Assembly: GCA_024231855.1 (NCBI GenBank)
Contig: JAAEQD010000037.1
Location: forward strand, 1-54,265
From: Candidatus Zixiibacteriota bacterium
GTDB lineage: Bacteria; Zixibacteria; MSB-5A5; UBA10806; 4484-95
Length of the DNA: 54,265 nucleotides
Direction of reading: 5' to 3'
Made by a program: the position numbers and the translations under genes. Under the pieces are notes generated by a model. That model was not told the DNA's origin. It saw only the letters and a list, made by a program, of their open reading frames with translations, and did no database searches. This document shows, piece after piece, positions 1-11,400 of this stretch (position 1 is its first letter; every line of letters starts with the position of its first letter).

Positions 1-1
1 C

Positions 2-190
2 ACCTCCGACGTTAACTTAACCGTGTTCAACATGCTGGGACAAGAAGTTGCCACCCTGGTTTCCGAGAAACTGGAAGCCGGTCATCATTCGGTTAACTGG
101 AATGCCGCGCAGGTATCTTCCGGTGTCTATTTCTACAAACTGACTGCCGGTGACAAAACCGAAACCCACGCTATGACTCTGATCAAGTAA
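2..190 (+). CDS. C-terminal end of a Por-sorted secreted protein (partial)
   Basis: Only the last 62 codons are inside the window; the 5' part lies upstream. The visible piece is a typical Por/type IX-like C-terminal sorting domain: the strand pattern around V-F-N-M-L-G-Q-E-V, then L-E-A-G-H-H, then S-G-V-Y-F-Y-K-L, and a terminal T-L-I-K. In the FCB group this domain directs proteins through the outer membrane and is usually removed there. The tail matches those of the proteins ending at 394, 5048 and 29992, which end in K-K/R-M-x-x-L-K. Nothing can be said about the catalytic part. The stop is followed directly by a strong terminator, so this is the last gene of its unit. Confidence 0.85.
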   Translation, partial: TSDVNLTVFNMLGQEVATLVSEKLEAGHHSVNWNAAQVSSGVYFYKLTAGDKTETHAMTLIK

Positions 191-210
191 CTGATCGAAA
201 GATCACTTTA

Positions 211-238
211 AAAAGCCCTCCAAGCGAGGGCTTTTTTT
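211..238 (+). terminator. Rho-independent terminator after the first gene
   Basis: A perfect 9-bp stem (AAAGCCCTC at 212-220 with GAGGGCTTT at 226-234) has a 5-base loop and a run of seven T. It lies 20 bases after the stop codon of the partial gene. Confidence 0.9.
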
Positions 239-340
239 GATTTCGATTTATTGATATGAGGATTTTCTATAACGTCATGCAGATAACTTATAACTATAGA
301 TTCCCACATGACCGTGGAAAAACTTGTGTTCACAAAACAT

Positions 341-366
341 AAAAAAGGCGGTCATTTGACCGCCTT
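341..366 (-). terminator. Terminator of the C25 peptidase gene
   Basis: Inverted repeat AAGGCGGTCA / TGACCGCCTT (345-354 and 357-366), followed on the minus strand by six T. It lies 28 bases beyond the stop of the gene that ends at 394. Confidence 0.85.
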
Positions 367-393
367 ATGCTTTTCGATATTGAGGTGTAGGAT

Positions 394-3300
394 TTACTTA
401 AGCATGATCATCTTCTTTGTTTCCGAGAAATTGTCGGCATTGAGCTTGTAGAAATACATACCCGTCGCCATATCCCTGGCATTCCAGGTTACTTGATGAT
501 GCCCGGCTGGCTGATTGCCGTTTATCAATGTTTCGACTTTGCGCCCCAGAATGTCATAAATATCAATCGTCACATCGCCGGCTTTAGGGAGATCATATCT
601 AATAGTCGTCGATTGATTAAACGGATTCGGATAATTCTGCATCAGGGCGAATTTATCCGGGATATTGCTTATCTCATCGATCTCGGTTATATCGACGTTC
701 GAACCATAATCCTTGTTGGACCCGAGCGAGACGGCCTGATAGTCAGCGCCGGCATAGATGGTTGTCGTATAATACCAGTAGATATTATCATCGACCGTCG
801 AATAATCATTAAAGCTGCCTTCCAAAATCGGCGTATCGTTAATTTTGGTGTAAATTCCATTTTCCCAGCGGCTGCGGTATAAATTATAGCCGGCAATATC
901 CGGATGATTTACCTCGGCCCACTGAATATTAATATGATCCTGAAGACCCTCGCTTGCAGTCAGGTTTGTGGGCATCGGGCATATGTTGAGCGCCGCGTTT
1001 TGATCGAGCGTAAATTCGTTAGCCGAAATCTGAATATTTTCCAGTGTCAAGGGAAACCAACCGGGCTTACTGAACGTGATATCCGGCGTTCCGGGGGGCA
1101 CATCGGCGATGGAATACGCGCCATCAGTCGACGACAAGTCCCATTGGCCGGTTGATGTCCGCACCAACACGTCCGAATCCTCGCCGACATTGATTAAAAC
1201 ATTGCCTGCTATAGCGCCGCGGCCGGTATTGGTAGTTATACGATAAACTCTGCCGTTGCCCAATTCGGCACAGCCAGGGCTCATGAAATCGCAGTACGAT
1301 ATATTGAATCCCTTGGTTTCGGTAATATCTTCCCAACCTACCGAACAATAGTTTTCGCTCCAATACTCATCGCCATCACCATTATATATATCATTGTAAA
1401 CTAATTCGATAATCGCGTCGCCTGAAATCGATGGATGATAATCAGGATCGTAGAGAATAATCTGAAATGTTTCGCGGATACTCTGATTCCATCGAGCCAG
1501 AACTTGATACCATTCGATTATCAAGCGGTGGTTTTCCAGATCGTTATAAGTATAGATATTTAAGTTGCCATAAGGGCCAAGATCATCCCAGAATCCGGCA
1601 ATCATTCCTTTGCCGTAAGCCGGATCGGGCAGAGGCCAGTTGCGAAATCCCGGCCATTGAGCCGAATCCATGCTCACCCAGCCATTCGAGCAAATAGTGA
1701 TATGGTCGTATGATTCGCCATAATAGGTGAAATCAAACGGCATTTCATACCAGACATTTACGTCATCAGTCATCTGTAGATTCACCGCTTCCGGTAGAGA
1801 CCGGATTTCAGCCCATTCATATATCGGGTATTCAGAGTAATTAATATCTAAGTCGTCAAACATATAATAGCCATAAGTATCCGGCCCGGATGGATCTGAT
1901 TCCGTAATTTGCCCAACAGTGAGATTGAAATTCGTCTGTGTGCCTACATTTCCTGAATGAGTGAGATTCAGAATAAACGGTATATTCTTGCCGATAAATA
2001 TACCCGGATCAACAGCTACACTTATCGGGCTGCCGGAATTTTGACCCGCTTCATCAATCCCGATACTGCCGAAATTCCCGGTGACTGGAACAATATGAAT
2101 ATAGCCATCCTCGCTTTGAAGGTCCCCGGTTACATTCTCCGCGTCAAGTTGGCCGATATTCGTTAATTCGATAATCAATTCGACTGTCTCATCAGGATCC
2201 AATTGGCCGTTGCCGCTGATTTCAATATCATTTACCGCGAATTTGGCGGCCAAAACTGGAATAATTATACTCGATACCCAGCCATCCGGATTATTCTCCG
2301 AGCTGACATTCAGCATAAATCCAGCACCATCGCCATCGCAGGCCGATGGTTCAACAGTAATAACAAACACTCCATCTCCGGATGATATCTGTCCCGGCGC
2401 GATTTGGCCGTAATTAACAATCGATCTATTAACCGTGGCAATTGTTTCATCTGAGGATAAAAGCTGAGCGGTCACACCCTCGGCGGTCGATGAGTTCCCG
2501 AAATTCTGAAGATCAATAGTAAGCTCGATTGTCTCGCCCGGATTGGCCTGGCCGTCATTATTGCCATAGCTGTAACCCTGAATATCATCATCGAGATAGT
2601 GTTCACCCAAAGCAATCGTCTCATCGGATTGCCCGATTATTATCGGGCTAATATATGGATATAATTCGCGACCCGTAATTGTCAGGGTCAGTTCACCGGC
2701 AGTATCAGTGGGAACATCGAGTATAGCATAACCCGCGGCATCGGTTTTTGTCACCGCGAAAAACGATTCGTTTGCGAGATCACCCATTATCAGGGTAACA
2801 TAAGCGCCTTCCAGCGGCTCACCGAACTCATCGATTGCCCGCAATTCGATATTATTTACGCCTCGTTCTATAATAGCGGGATGAGTAACGTCCTGAGTTA
2901 TCGGCGTGGTCAAACGCATTTCGAGTTCTGGATCACCCATTATATTGTAGGTATGGAAATATTTTTGGATCGTATCATATGCTCGGGGAAAGCACCTGAA
3001 CTGATGTAATTTACTGGCAACCATTGTCGCGCCAAAATGATAAATATCATGATTGAGAAAGCTGCCATAGAATCCCAGGCTGATTGCCTGATTCCACCTT
3101 GTGTGGGCGCCATGGTCCGTAGTACCATACATGCAGGGACCGCCGCGGGGCGCGGTTTCGCTGCCCATCCTGATCCACATCTCGCCGAAACAGGGATCGG
3201 AGTAACTATCTCCAAAATCCCCGGTTCCACAAACAATCGAGGTCATTATTCCGGGTTTGTTGATATTCTGGCATGTGTTTAAGGCGCCAGTATTATAAGA

Positions 3301-4719
3301 TGGATCATACCAGCCTGAACTCCCGGCCCAACCTCTGTAATTGACATAGCCAACCCCGGCTGTAATTGGATTGGTTATAAATGCGTCCGGCGGATCGGAG
3401 CCTCTATCGAAAACCGTATCTATATGTACAAAACCTCTCTGCTCTAACTTTTCCTTGGCCCATAAGACGGTCCAGGGACAGGTAACTGTTTGTTGACATC
3501 CGGCAACCATAATCGCCCGACGCCAATATTCGGGGTCTTCGGATATATCCGGGTATTTTTCGTATATAAGCGTTTTGGCAATCCAGCAACGCAAATCGTT
3601 GATGTTGTCAACGGAAACGCGGCAAACAATTAAGTCCGGATGATAATCCTGGCCCTCTAGCATAGAATATGGATGATCTGAATGGTAATAGTTATAAGGA
3701 TAATCGGGCAATAAACGCGCACCGTTGTGAGTAATATCCTCATCGCCTATTAGATAAACATACTCAGGAGGTATTTCCCAGGTGTTGTAGGCATCGATTA
3801 GAAAATCACATATTTGTCCGGCATGCGGAGTTCCTGATGGTCTAATTTCGCTTGTGGTTACTATTGTTACCTCATAACCTTTTTGACGTTTCCAGTTGGC
3901 TATCACGCTAATCTCCTCGGCCCATTCAAATGCCCCGATATCGGGCGTGATAATAAGTATACCGCCTCGCCTGATTTCTGTTGTGGTCAGCGTGTTCATA
4001 TAATCATCAAAATTCGAAATGAATGACTTATAAATGGGATAAAACGCTTCGGAGAGAAAATCATGCCTGCCGGTTTTGGGATTTATGGTCTGGCCGTCAT
4101 AGGAAATATCAATTGATACGTTCCTGTATATCTTTAATTGGCGGGTTACAGGATTGTAATGCACCGGGTAAATTACTATCTGGGCCAATCGCACATCGCG
4201 CATTATAAGAGGCGCGCCGGCCTCGGCTATAATCTCGGGATAAAATCGATTCCGCTCATAAGCGGATATATCGATGGAGAATGGTTGAGGCTCCGCTGAG
4301 CCGCTTTCGACCTGGGGCGCCTGGGCGGGAAGTAAGTTAATATCATCAATAATTTCAAAATTTGAATAATCAGCCGAAACTGTAATTCCCGCCATGTCCG
4401 GTATCGCTATCATAGTTGTCAACGAGGGTACTTCCGGATAGCCGATTTCACTCAACTGACCGGCAATCAGTTTTTCCCCATCCGGCAACCGGACCGTTTT
4501 ATAATCGCTGTTCCAACCGCGGTCATCAGCGATACTAATAGCCTCCATGTCAACATGAATACGAGTTCTATTAAGCGGAAGCGGTTCTATAGAAATTCGC
4601 GATGGATGGAGATCTAAATTAGCTGTTATTAATACATTGTCGGCAGCCCCGGCAGGTATATTCTCTATAATAAATACGGTCAATAATATCAAAATATTAC
4701 ATATAATGTTTGACTTCAT
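394..4719 (-). CDS. Secreted gingipain-like C25 family protein, catalytic His replaced, Por tail
   Basis: This is a large extracellular protein of 1441 residues. Residues 1-25 are a signal peptide, followed by a propeptide-like region to about 240 and a peptidase C25 (gingipain) domain at about 250-606. Then come CARDB-like beta domains, a carboxypeptidase-regulatory-like fold near 1180-1250, a fibronectin III-like domain, and a Por sorting tail ending K-K-M-I-M-L-K. In gingipains the catalytic His sits in Y-x-G-H-G; here the aligned motif is Y-R-G-W-A-G (about 461-466), so Trp stands where His should be. The Cys of the nucleophile motif (C497, V-C-G-T-G-D-F) is kept. It may therefore be an inactive or altered member. 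Start: ATG with AGGAGG eight bases upstream. The gene stands alone between two terminators and has its own promoter-like site. Confidence 0.88.
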   Translation of the reverse strand: MKSNIICNILILLTVFIIENIPAGAADNVLITANLDLHPSRISIEPLPLNRTRIHVDMEAISIADDRGWNSDYKTVRLPDGEKLIAGQLSEIGYPEVPSLTTMIAIPDMAGITVSADYSNFEIIDDINLLPAQAPQVESGSAEPQPFSIDISAYERNRFYPEIIAEAGAPLIMRDVRLAQIVIYPVHYNPVTRQLKIYRNVSIDISYDGQTINPKTGRHDFLSEAFYPIYKSFISNFDDYMNTLTTTEIRRGGILIITPDIGAFEWAEEISVIANWKRQKGYEVTIVTTSEIRPSGTPHAGQICDFLIDAYNTWEIPPEYVYLIGDEDITHNGARLLPDYPYNYYHSDHPYSMLEGQDYHPDLIVCRVSVDNINDLRCWIAKTLIYEKYPDISEDPEYWRRAIMVAGCQQTVTCPWTVLWAKEKLEQRGFVHIDTVFDRGSDPPDAFITNPITAGVGYVNYRGWAGSSGWYDPSYNTGALNTCQNINKPGIMTSIVCGTGDFGDSYSDPCFGEMWIRMGSETAPRGGPCMYGTTDHGAHTRWNQAISLGFYGSFLNHDIYHFGATMVASKLHQFRCFPRAYDTIQKYFHTYNIMGDPELEMRLTTPITQDVTHPAIIERGVNNIELRAIDEFGEPLEGAYVTLIMGDLANESFFAVTKTDAAGYAILDVPTDTAGELTLTITGRELYPYISPIIIGQSDETIALGEHYLDDDIQGYSYGNNDGQANPGETIELTIDLQNFGNSSTAEGVTAQLLSSDETIATVNRSIVNYGQIAPGQISSGDGVFVITVEPSACDGDGAGFMLNVSSENNPDGWVSSIIIPVLAAKFAVNDIEISGNGQLDPDETVELIIELTNIGQLDAENVTGDLQSEDGYIHIVPVTGNFGSIGIDEAGQNSGSPISVAVDPGIFIGKNIPFILNLTHSGNVGTQTNFNLTVGQITESDPSGPDTYGYYMFDDLDINYSEYPIYEWAEIRSLPEAVNLQMTDDVNVWYEMPFDFTYYGESYDHITICSNGWVSMDSAQWPGFRNWPLPDPAYGKGMIAGFWDDLGPYGNLNIYTYNDLENHRLIIEWYQVLARWNQSIRETFQIILYDPDYHPSISGDAIIELVYNDIYNGDGDEYWSENYCSVGWEDITETKGFNISYCDFMSPGCAELGNGRVYRITTNTGRGAIAGNVLINVGEDSDVLVRTSTGQWDLSSTDGAYSIADVPPGTPDITFSKPGWFPLTLENIQISANEFTLDQNAALNICPMPTNLTASEGLQDHINIQWAEVNHPDIAGYNLYRSRWENGIYTKINDTPILEGSFNDYSTVDDNIYWYYTTTIYAGADYQAVSLGSNKDYGSNVDITEIDEISNIPDKFALMQNYPNPFNQSTTIRYDLPKAGDVTIDIYDILGRKVETLINGNQPAGHHQVTWNARDMATGMYFYKLNADNFSETKKMIMLK

Positions 4720-4919
4720 TTATTGAACCTCCTGATTGAGGATAAAATTATTTTAAATCAGTAAACTTATTCCGCAATTACCTCATGGTTGGTTAATGCA
4801 AGTCATGTACACTAGAAATATGTAAGTCAGATAGAACGAGAATCCAACTAGAAGCCTGAATAAGGCATTCGATAACCGGTGCTAATTGCAAAGAACTTGA
4901 ATCGACATTGTTCTATTAT

Positions 4920-4948
4920 ATGATAAGCATTATTCTAGTCCTCGTCAA
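4920..4948 (-). promoter_or_regulatory. Sigma70-like promoter of the first C25 gene
   Basis: On the minus strand TTGACG (4948-4943), a 17-base spacer and TATCAT (4925-4920). A second TATAAT lies five bases further on. It is about 200 bases upstream of the start codon at 4719, which implies a long leader. Confidence 0.55.
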
Positions 4949-4995
4949 TATCTATTTTTGATGTGATTATCAATTTTAATGTTTTAGTCATATGC

Positions 4996-5021
4996 AAAAA
5001 AGGCGGCCTTTCGACCGCCTT
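4996..5021 (-). terminator. Terminator of the M36-like peptidase gene
   Basis: Stem AAGGCGG / CCGCCTT (5000-5006 and 5015-5021) followed on the minus strand by six T. It closely resembles the terminator at 341-366. Confidence 0.85.
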
Positions 5022-5047
5022 GTATATTTCGATATTGAGTGTAGAAT

Positions 5048-7921
5048 TTATTTCAGTAACATCATCTTCTTCGTCTCGGAGAATTCACCCGCGTTGAGTT
5101 TGTAAAAATACATACCGGTCGCCATATCGGCGGCATTCCAGGTTACCTGATGGTAACCCGCCGGCTGACGGTTATCTACTAACGTTGTCACTTTCTGCCC
5201 GAGAATATCATATATCTCGATAGTGACCTGTGATGAGGCCGCCAGATTATATTTGATCGTCGCGGAGGCATTAAATGGATTGGGATAGCTGCCGACCAAA
5301 GCGAACTCTCTAGGTATTTCAAGACTGTTTTCAGGTCCAGTTATATCGGTAGGATCGCAATTGATTAATAGTACTTTAAACGCGTCTACACCGGCCTCGA
5401 CTACCGAACCGCCAAAGAGATCGGAGACCTCAAAGCGAACTCTAACCATATCGGTTGGGGTGATAACCTCGTTGACCGAGAAGGTTTCTACTTTCCAGCC
5501 ATCCGAAGAGGTCGGGCCAATCGTATACGCCATTTCCCAGGTTTCCCCATCATCGGCAGAAAGCCAAATCCTGAAATAATCCGTGTAGGGGTTATCGCCG
5601 GCGTAATTGGTGTACCATAGCGCGTAACTGATTAAAGCATCGCCATCGGTAAGATCGAATGACGGCGAAATCAGGTAGGTCATACCTTCATCGACATCGG
5701 AATTACCATACACATTATCGGTGAGATAGCACTGGCCCGAGCCGTCATAATCGGTAGGCGGATCGCCTCGTTCGCCGCCGCCAACCGGGACTCCGCGGTC
5801 CCAGGCGCCATCGGTAAGGGCGGGAGTATTTTCAACAATCCAACCCTGATCGGTTTCGAAATCATCCTCGAATACGGTATAGAAGTTGTACGCGCAATAT
5901 AATGAGTAGGTCGTAGTCGGAGCATTCGAAGGATTGGTTGCCGTGTTGCCCTGATCGGTTTCGGCGCTGAAATAATACTGCACTTCGATGCCGCATTCGA
6001 TTTCGGGAAATTCAGCTTCATAAACATCGGGTGATGTTTCCGTCATCGCGATTTCAAGCCAGCCTTCGCCGATATTATAGTGAAGCATTCCTGTGCCGGG
6101 TTCCGGATTTTCAGTGATCGGATAAACCTCGACATCGATAATGGTTCCGCCTTCAGGACTGATGAATTCGGGATGACCTTCGGGAAAGTCGAATCCGATG
6201 AGGTGAATTTCCGGGCAATCCATGTTGTGCAGGGCAAAGCCGGCGCAGATTTCGGGATAATGCGGCGTACCATTGCCAATATCATTATCATCGTCATCAA
6301 GCGTTAAGTAGTCGATAGTTACGTCAGGCGTGATCAAATCGCCGGTATGCAGAAGCATGGAATTTACCACCAGGTTAGACAGGATATCCATGTAATCATC
6401 GGGATAGTTTTCCATCAGTGCTTCTCTGGTATCCCAGACACAACCGGATATAAGCTGGCCGCATTCGTGTATTTCGCCGGTGCAGGGATATTGATGCGAG
6501 TTGTCACCTGTTCTCATATATTGATTGCAATTGTTAAAGAATCCGTAAGCAAGTCCCGGTTCCTCGGTGATAAGAATTCCCATCACATCGCCCATGCCTT
6601 CGCCGTACTGTCCCTGTCCACTACCGGCCATGGCTACCAGGTGGTGGCCATATTCATGATGAACAACCGTTGAGAAGGCCGTATTGGAGCAACCCCCGCC
6701 GGAGGTGAAGAAGTTAATCGAGCTGTAATCGTAATAGGCATTGCAGTTATCGTTGAGGTTGACATTTACCGGGAAAGCGTTGGCCTGCAAGCCAGGGTAA
6801 TCGGGGCAATACTTTAATGTAAAGTCACGAACAACATTAGCATGTACATAGCCATTAACCTCCGCCCTCTCGTATTCGTTATCGTTCGGGGCGTTGTGAA
6901 GGATATCGAATGGTCCCGGAGGCGTTATCAACGAATCTATCAAAGCGTTACCGCCGCCCTGGTTGTAAACCCTGAACCATTCACCCCAGAGATATGATGT
7001 GACCGTGACCGGCGTATCTCCATCATTGGGGATCACATAATCGCCCATCGAATCGGCATACACGTAATTATTTCCAATGCTAACACGCGAGTACGGCAAT
7101 GGGGTCACTATCTCTTCATCGCAGAAATCAGCGGCATTACCTTGAGTGGCCATTCCGCTGACATTGCCTTCGATATCGGTGAAAATAATCATATCCTCCG
7201 AATAAAGAATCTCACCGGTCCGCGAATCGACGAGCAGCAGCCATTTTTCATAATCCATGGTAGCCGGTTTACCGTTGTCGGCAATTATTTCCATCGCCAC
7301 CCTGGGAAGATCAATAACTTCGTTATTGATTCCCGCCCAGATCACCATTTCCGGTTCGGTGAAATTAACTAACTCAGGTGAGAACGCCCTGGCCGCGTTT
7401 TGAGCCAATGAGGCATCGGACGAAAAACCCGGAGCAGCCGCGAAATCACCGATATCACGCAGCGATGATGACGCTAAAACGAGGGGATAGCCGGGCTCAT
7501 TACGAACCAGTAGCTTCAACTCGGATCTAAAGACAGGGATTTCGCTTTCATATTGAGTATAATATACCAGCGTGAATTTGTAATCACCGGTTTCCCGGTT
7601 ATACATCACCGGTTGAATGTGACGGCTATCTACCAGATTGCTATGCGGTCTCAATTCGTCTGAGGATATGCCGTAAATATCGGCGTAACTCAAACGGAAT
7701 TGCTCGGCGGAGCTTCGTGGAGTATCGCCATGGCTGAAGGGGCTGCCATATAGTCGTGTTATCTGCTGTCCCTCCTGATAGGATAACACTCCAGGATATG
7801 CCGCTGTCAGGCTGTAATAAGCAGCGTTTTTTGAATTTTCCTCGGCCAGAATTCCGCCTGGTATTATTAGCAAAAACGCTAATAAAAGCATTATACCGGC
7901 GCCGGTTTTCGTTAGTCTCAT
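5048..7921 (-). CDS. Secreted M36-like (fungalysin-type) zinc metallopeptidase, Por tail
   Basis: The protein has about 957 residues. A signal peptide (M-R-L-T-K start) is followed by an FTP/PepSY-like propeptide with a central region where secretion partners or inhibitors usually fold. The catalytic part has H-E-Y-G-H (about 422-426) and a third-ligand Glu about 15 residues later in G-E-G-M-G-D, the gluzincin pattern of the M36 and M4 groups. The next domain (about 690-860) is a MAM-like jelly roll nearly the same as one in the neighbour ending at 8462. The end is a Por tail (K-K-M-M-L-L-K). Start: I chose the ATG at 7921 because AAAAGGAT lies eight bases upstream; 17 codons further 5' are open but have no ribosome binding site. 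It likely degrades or processes extracellular protein. M36 versus another gluzincin family cannot be settled by eye. Confidence 0.85.
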   Translation of the reverse strand: MRLTKTGAGIMLLLAFLLIIPGGILAEENSKNAAYYSLTAAYPGVLSYQEGQQITRLYGSPFSHGDTPRSSAEQFRLSYADIYGISSDELRPHSNLVDSRHIQPVMYNRETGDYKFTLVYYTQYESEIPVFRSELKLLVRNEPGYPLVLASSSLRDIGDFAAAPGFSSDASLAQNAARAFSPELVNFTEPEMVIWAGINNEVIDLPRVAMEIIADNGKPATMDYEKWLLLVDSRTGEILYSEDMIIFTDIEGNVSGMATQGNAADFCDEEIVTPLPYSRVSIGNNYVYADSMGDYVIPNDGDTPVTVTSYLWGEWFRVYNQGGGNALIDSLITPPGPFDILHNAPNDNEYERAEVNGYVHANVVRDFTLKYCPDYPGLQANAFPVNVNLNDNCNAYYDYSSINFFTSGGGCSNTAFSTVVHHEYGHHLVAMAGSGQGQYGEGMGDVMGILITEEPGLAYGFFNNCNQYMRTGDNSHQYPCTGEIHECGQLISGCVWDTREALMENYPDDYMDILSNLVVNSMLLHTGDLITPDVTIDYLTLDDDDNDIGNGTPHYPEICAGFALHNMDCPEIHLIGFDFPEGHPEFISPEGGTIIDVEVYPITENPEPGTGMLHYNIGEGWLEIAMTETSPDVYEAEFPEIECGIEVQYYFSAETDQGNTATNPSNAPTTTYSLYCAYNFYTVFEDDFETDQGWIVENTPALTDGAWDRGVPVGGGERGDPPTDYDGSGQCYLTDNVYGNSDVDEGMTYLISPSFDLTDGDALISYALWYTNYAGDNPYTDYFRIWLSADDGETWEMAYTIGPTSSDGWKVETFSVNEVITPTDMVRVRFEVSDLFGGSVVEAGVDAFKVLLINCDPTDITGPENSLEIPREFALVGSYPNPFNASATIKYNLAASSQVTIEIYDILGQKVTTLVDNRQPAGYHQVTWNAADMATGMYFYKLNAGEFSETKKMMLLK

Positions 7922-8461
7922 TGCCACCATCCTTTTGTTAAGGCTTATTTCATTAAATTTTAAAATCATCAATCATTGGTTATAAGTGGACTGGGCAGCG
8001 ATATGCTCATTTGAAGTTATAAATGAAGCAAAAAGTGTACTCATTTTAGAGTATTTTGTATTTATTTTTACCTCACCGCATCCAACTACTTACAGCCTGC
8101 TAATACGCTTTGCTGCAACAACTTGGTAACCAGCTTGAGGTTTCCAGTCGGCACCGCGAAACATATTAACGTACATTTGACTCAAAAACACTGTATCCAG
8201 ACTAAAATCCTAGTTATTAGTTACATAATTCCACAAATAAACTTCACGATGCTTGCAACAGTGTGAGATTTTGCAACACTCTGGCTTATTACTCCTCTCT
8301 CTGAGCAACAGTTATTAATCCCCAATACTGGCTTAAATATAATATAAAAGAGTGGATAAACAAGTGATTATTTAAAGTCGGGATTTTACATTATTAGCGG
8401 CTACTTCCAAAAAAAGGCAGCCCGCGCTGCCTTTATGAATACTTTGAATTTATGACGCTAA
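7922..8461. other. Intergenic region with no recognisable gene
   Basis: About 540 bases upstream of the M36-like gene. Apart from the ribosome binding site at one end and the terminator at 8409-8434, I see only AT-rich sequence and two copies of TTGCAACA near 8242 and 8264. No open frame resembles a protein. Confidence 0.5.
8409..8434 (-). terminator. Terminator of the second C25 peptidase gene
   Basis: Perfect 9-bp stem AAAGGCAGC / GCTGCCTTT (8413-8421 and 8426-8434) with loop CCGC, followed on the minus strand by a T run. It lies 28 bases beyond the stop codon. Confidence 0.9.
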
Positions 8462-11400
8462 TTATCTGTCTAATACCTCTTCTGAGGAGTTTGGCACAAG
8501 CGTAGGATCCTCGCAATTCGGCCACCCGGATGGTGCTTCAGCAGGTATATCATCCTCGCCGGGCCATAAAGGCGCATAATCCAAACAATAACTGATGTCG
8601 GTAGCTCCTCTGAAATAATTGACTAACTTCGTGACATCGCTACCTATAACAAGGCAGTCACCATTGGCATCCGCGGACCCCCAGAAACCGTCTATTGGGC
8701 ATGATGGGCTGGTTGGCTCGCCTCTGAAGAAGTTAACCAGATATGTGACATCACTGCCAATAACAGATGGCGGCCAGGCGCCATTGCGCATATTGGCATC
8801 GCCGGGATAGTAAGCGTATCCGGGTGTTTCACAGTCTAGTATTTTTACCAAAAAAGCGTCAACAGCCGCTTCAACTACAGACCCGGGATCCAGATCGGAG
8901 GCCTCGAAGCGAATTCTGACTGTCCGGGTAGGAGAAACGAAATCTTCAACAGAGAACGAGTGTTCAATCCAAACATTGTTGGTACCCGGTCCGAATACTG
9001 CGGCTTCGACCCAACTGGAGCCATTATTGTTAGAAACCCAAACTATGAATATATCGCTGTTAGGATTGTCGCCGGCGTTATTCGTATACCATAAGGCAAA
9101 GCTGATTATACCGTTTCCTTCGTTTAAATCGATAATTGGCGAGGTCAGGTATGTGGCACCTCCATCGACATCAGAATTACCGGCTTCATTATCAGTCAGG
9201 TAGCATTGGCCTGAGCCGTCAAAATCCACAAGCGGGTCGCCCCGGGTTCCATCACCGGTAGGTACACCGCGTTCCCAATGGCCATCCGCGGCACCCCCGC
9301 TGACACTCCAGCCTAAATCCGTTTCGAAATTATCCGCCATCATCGTAGTTAGTACCCCTACCGTTGTTGTGTATACATTGGCCGGCGCGTCCGAAGGGCT
9401 TGTCACCGTTGAACCGCCATCGCCTACCGCGCTAATGTAAAACTCGGGCAACGCCTCGCAATCGGGCGATCCAAAAGTAGCCAGATATCGTTCATTGCCA
9501 AATGATAATAATTGGGATGTTTGAAACGCGCCATCGTCATATCGAAAATGAAGTAAACCGCTATCATGCACGAAGGATTCGCTGCCATTTTCTATCTGAA
9601 CCGTAAAACTGGTAGCGATACCCGGTTCGAGGTATTCAGGCATACCCTCAGGGTAAAGAATTGTCAGTGGCCTGGGATCGGACTCACCCATACCTAAACC
9701 GGGATTCCCCCAGAGCGCTCCCCATTCATATGTTTCGTATTTATTATAACTCCACAGGCCATAGGTGTACATATCGCGCAATGCCTGTTGATGGGCTTCG
9801 CCGATAGTATAATCACCTGAAGTCACATATGTCGTGAAGAAGTAGTCTAATGATTGACTGGAGCCGTCAAACCGGTCATTCCAGCCGGGGCAGCCAAGGG
9901 CGACTTTGGTCGCGCCAACGAAGCCGACGCCGCCTTGCTGCATCATTGCCTGGCCGATATTCAGATAATCCGTATCCGAGTTGCTGCAAGCATCGGCGAA
10001 AATGATAGCCGGATAATCGTCATTTAGAAGCGGGCAATTGCTCGATGAGATAAAAGCTTCGCCGGTACTATGGTATATGTGGCTGGATGTCGGCGATCCG
10101 TGGCCGGCCCAGTTGACAAACGCGAATGTTCCGCTTGACCAGACTGATACGACATTGCTGTTTGTTATATTATAATCCATCGGGAAAGTAGAGAAACCCT
10201 GTTCATACATCCGTGTCATAGTCCAACCGGTCATCCATGGTTGGTCGACTTTTGCCTCCATAAGCTCAGCGTTGTCCGTCCGCGGATTAGGATCATCATC
10301 CCAGAAATAAGCACCCAGAAGCAGTATATTATTTTTAAATGACGGATCATTGTTCTGTTCATAGGCTACTGATTTTTCGCAAATATGCTGAACGATTCCC
10401 GGATCGCTCCAGGGAATTCGACCGACGTTAACCTCCGTATAAAAATCCACGGGATCGCTGTCCTCGCCATACAAATGATCGCCGTCGGCGTCCCAGGATG
10501 TGTTATCGGGATTGGAAAGCTCGGCATAGTAAAAATCTGTTTCCGGCTTGCCGTAGCCGAGGTCTTGCTCAATCCGCCGCATGGGTACTTGATCATAATG
10601 ACCAATTATCAGAACATCCTCGATACCCCACTCGCTGGAAGGATATTTATCTCTCAGAAAATTACGTATCTTTTCGGCCATATCATAACCGGTATAGTTG
10701 GAGTTGATCCAGGAGGTCGTGACCACTTCAACGGCCCTGCCTTTCGCGGCTTCCCAGTCGGTCAGAGCGGTTATTGAGGCTGTGAGCGAATTGATCGTGA
10801 TAACTACGAAATCATGAATTTCTCGATCCGAGGGGGCTGTTTGAGGATACCAGGCGTAGGCTTGATCGTAATTGAGTATAATATCTCTTGCGATTTTTTC
10901 AGTCTTTAATTTGCTATCGATAGTTGCCTCGACAGGTCTATCGGTCGGCCGATAATTCACCTCAATTGTCATATCGGGATAGTAGATCAATCTTTTAGTC
11001 AGGGGATGGTATTGAAAAGGCGTGATCCTGACGTCCACAAGATTGTATTTTCGATAACCCGCCTGACGGACTATTTCGGCAACCGGCGACGGATAGGCAT
11101 GATCGCTACTATAAACGGCATTATAATTACTCTCGTAACGCTGCTTATCACGTTCATACAATTCGGGATTTTCATCGCCGATAACTCTTGGCAACGGCGC
11201 GGGAGAAATATCATATTCACCAGAAAGCACGATACCTTCACCGGCGCTAAAATTTATATCCACGGCTTCAGTACCGGGAGGAATCGCGATGGCGAATATC
11301 TTCGAGGGGAGCGAGGGTTTGCCCGGCACCAACAGGTAGCCGAAATTATCTACGACAACCTCGTGCCCAATATTAGTAGTGTTAATATCATATGATCCAA

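Larger units (their letters stand above)
4720..5047. other. Intergenic region between two secreted peptidase genes
   Basis: This stretch holds the terminator of the M36-like gene (near 4996-5021), the promoter-like site of the C25 gene and its ribosome binding site. I see no small gene or RNA in the rest. Confidence 0.6.

Noticed and set aside
8242..8272. Two copies of TTGCAACA in a gene-free region
   Set aside because: The copies are short, only two, and not linked to any gene start; chance is enough to explain them.
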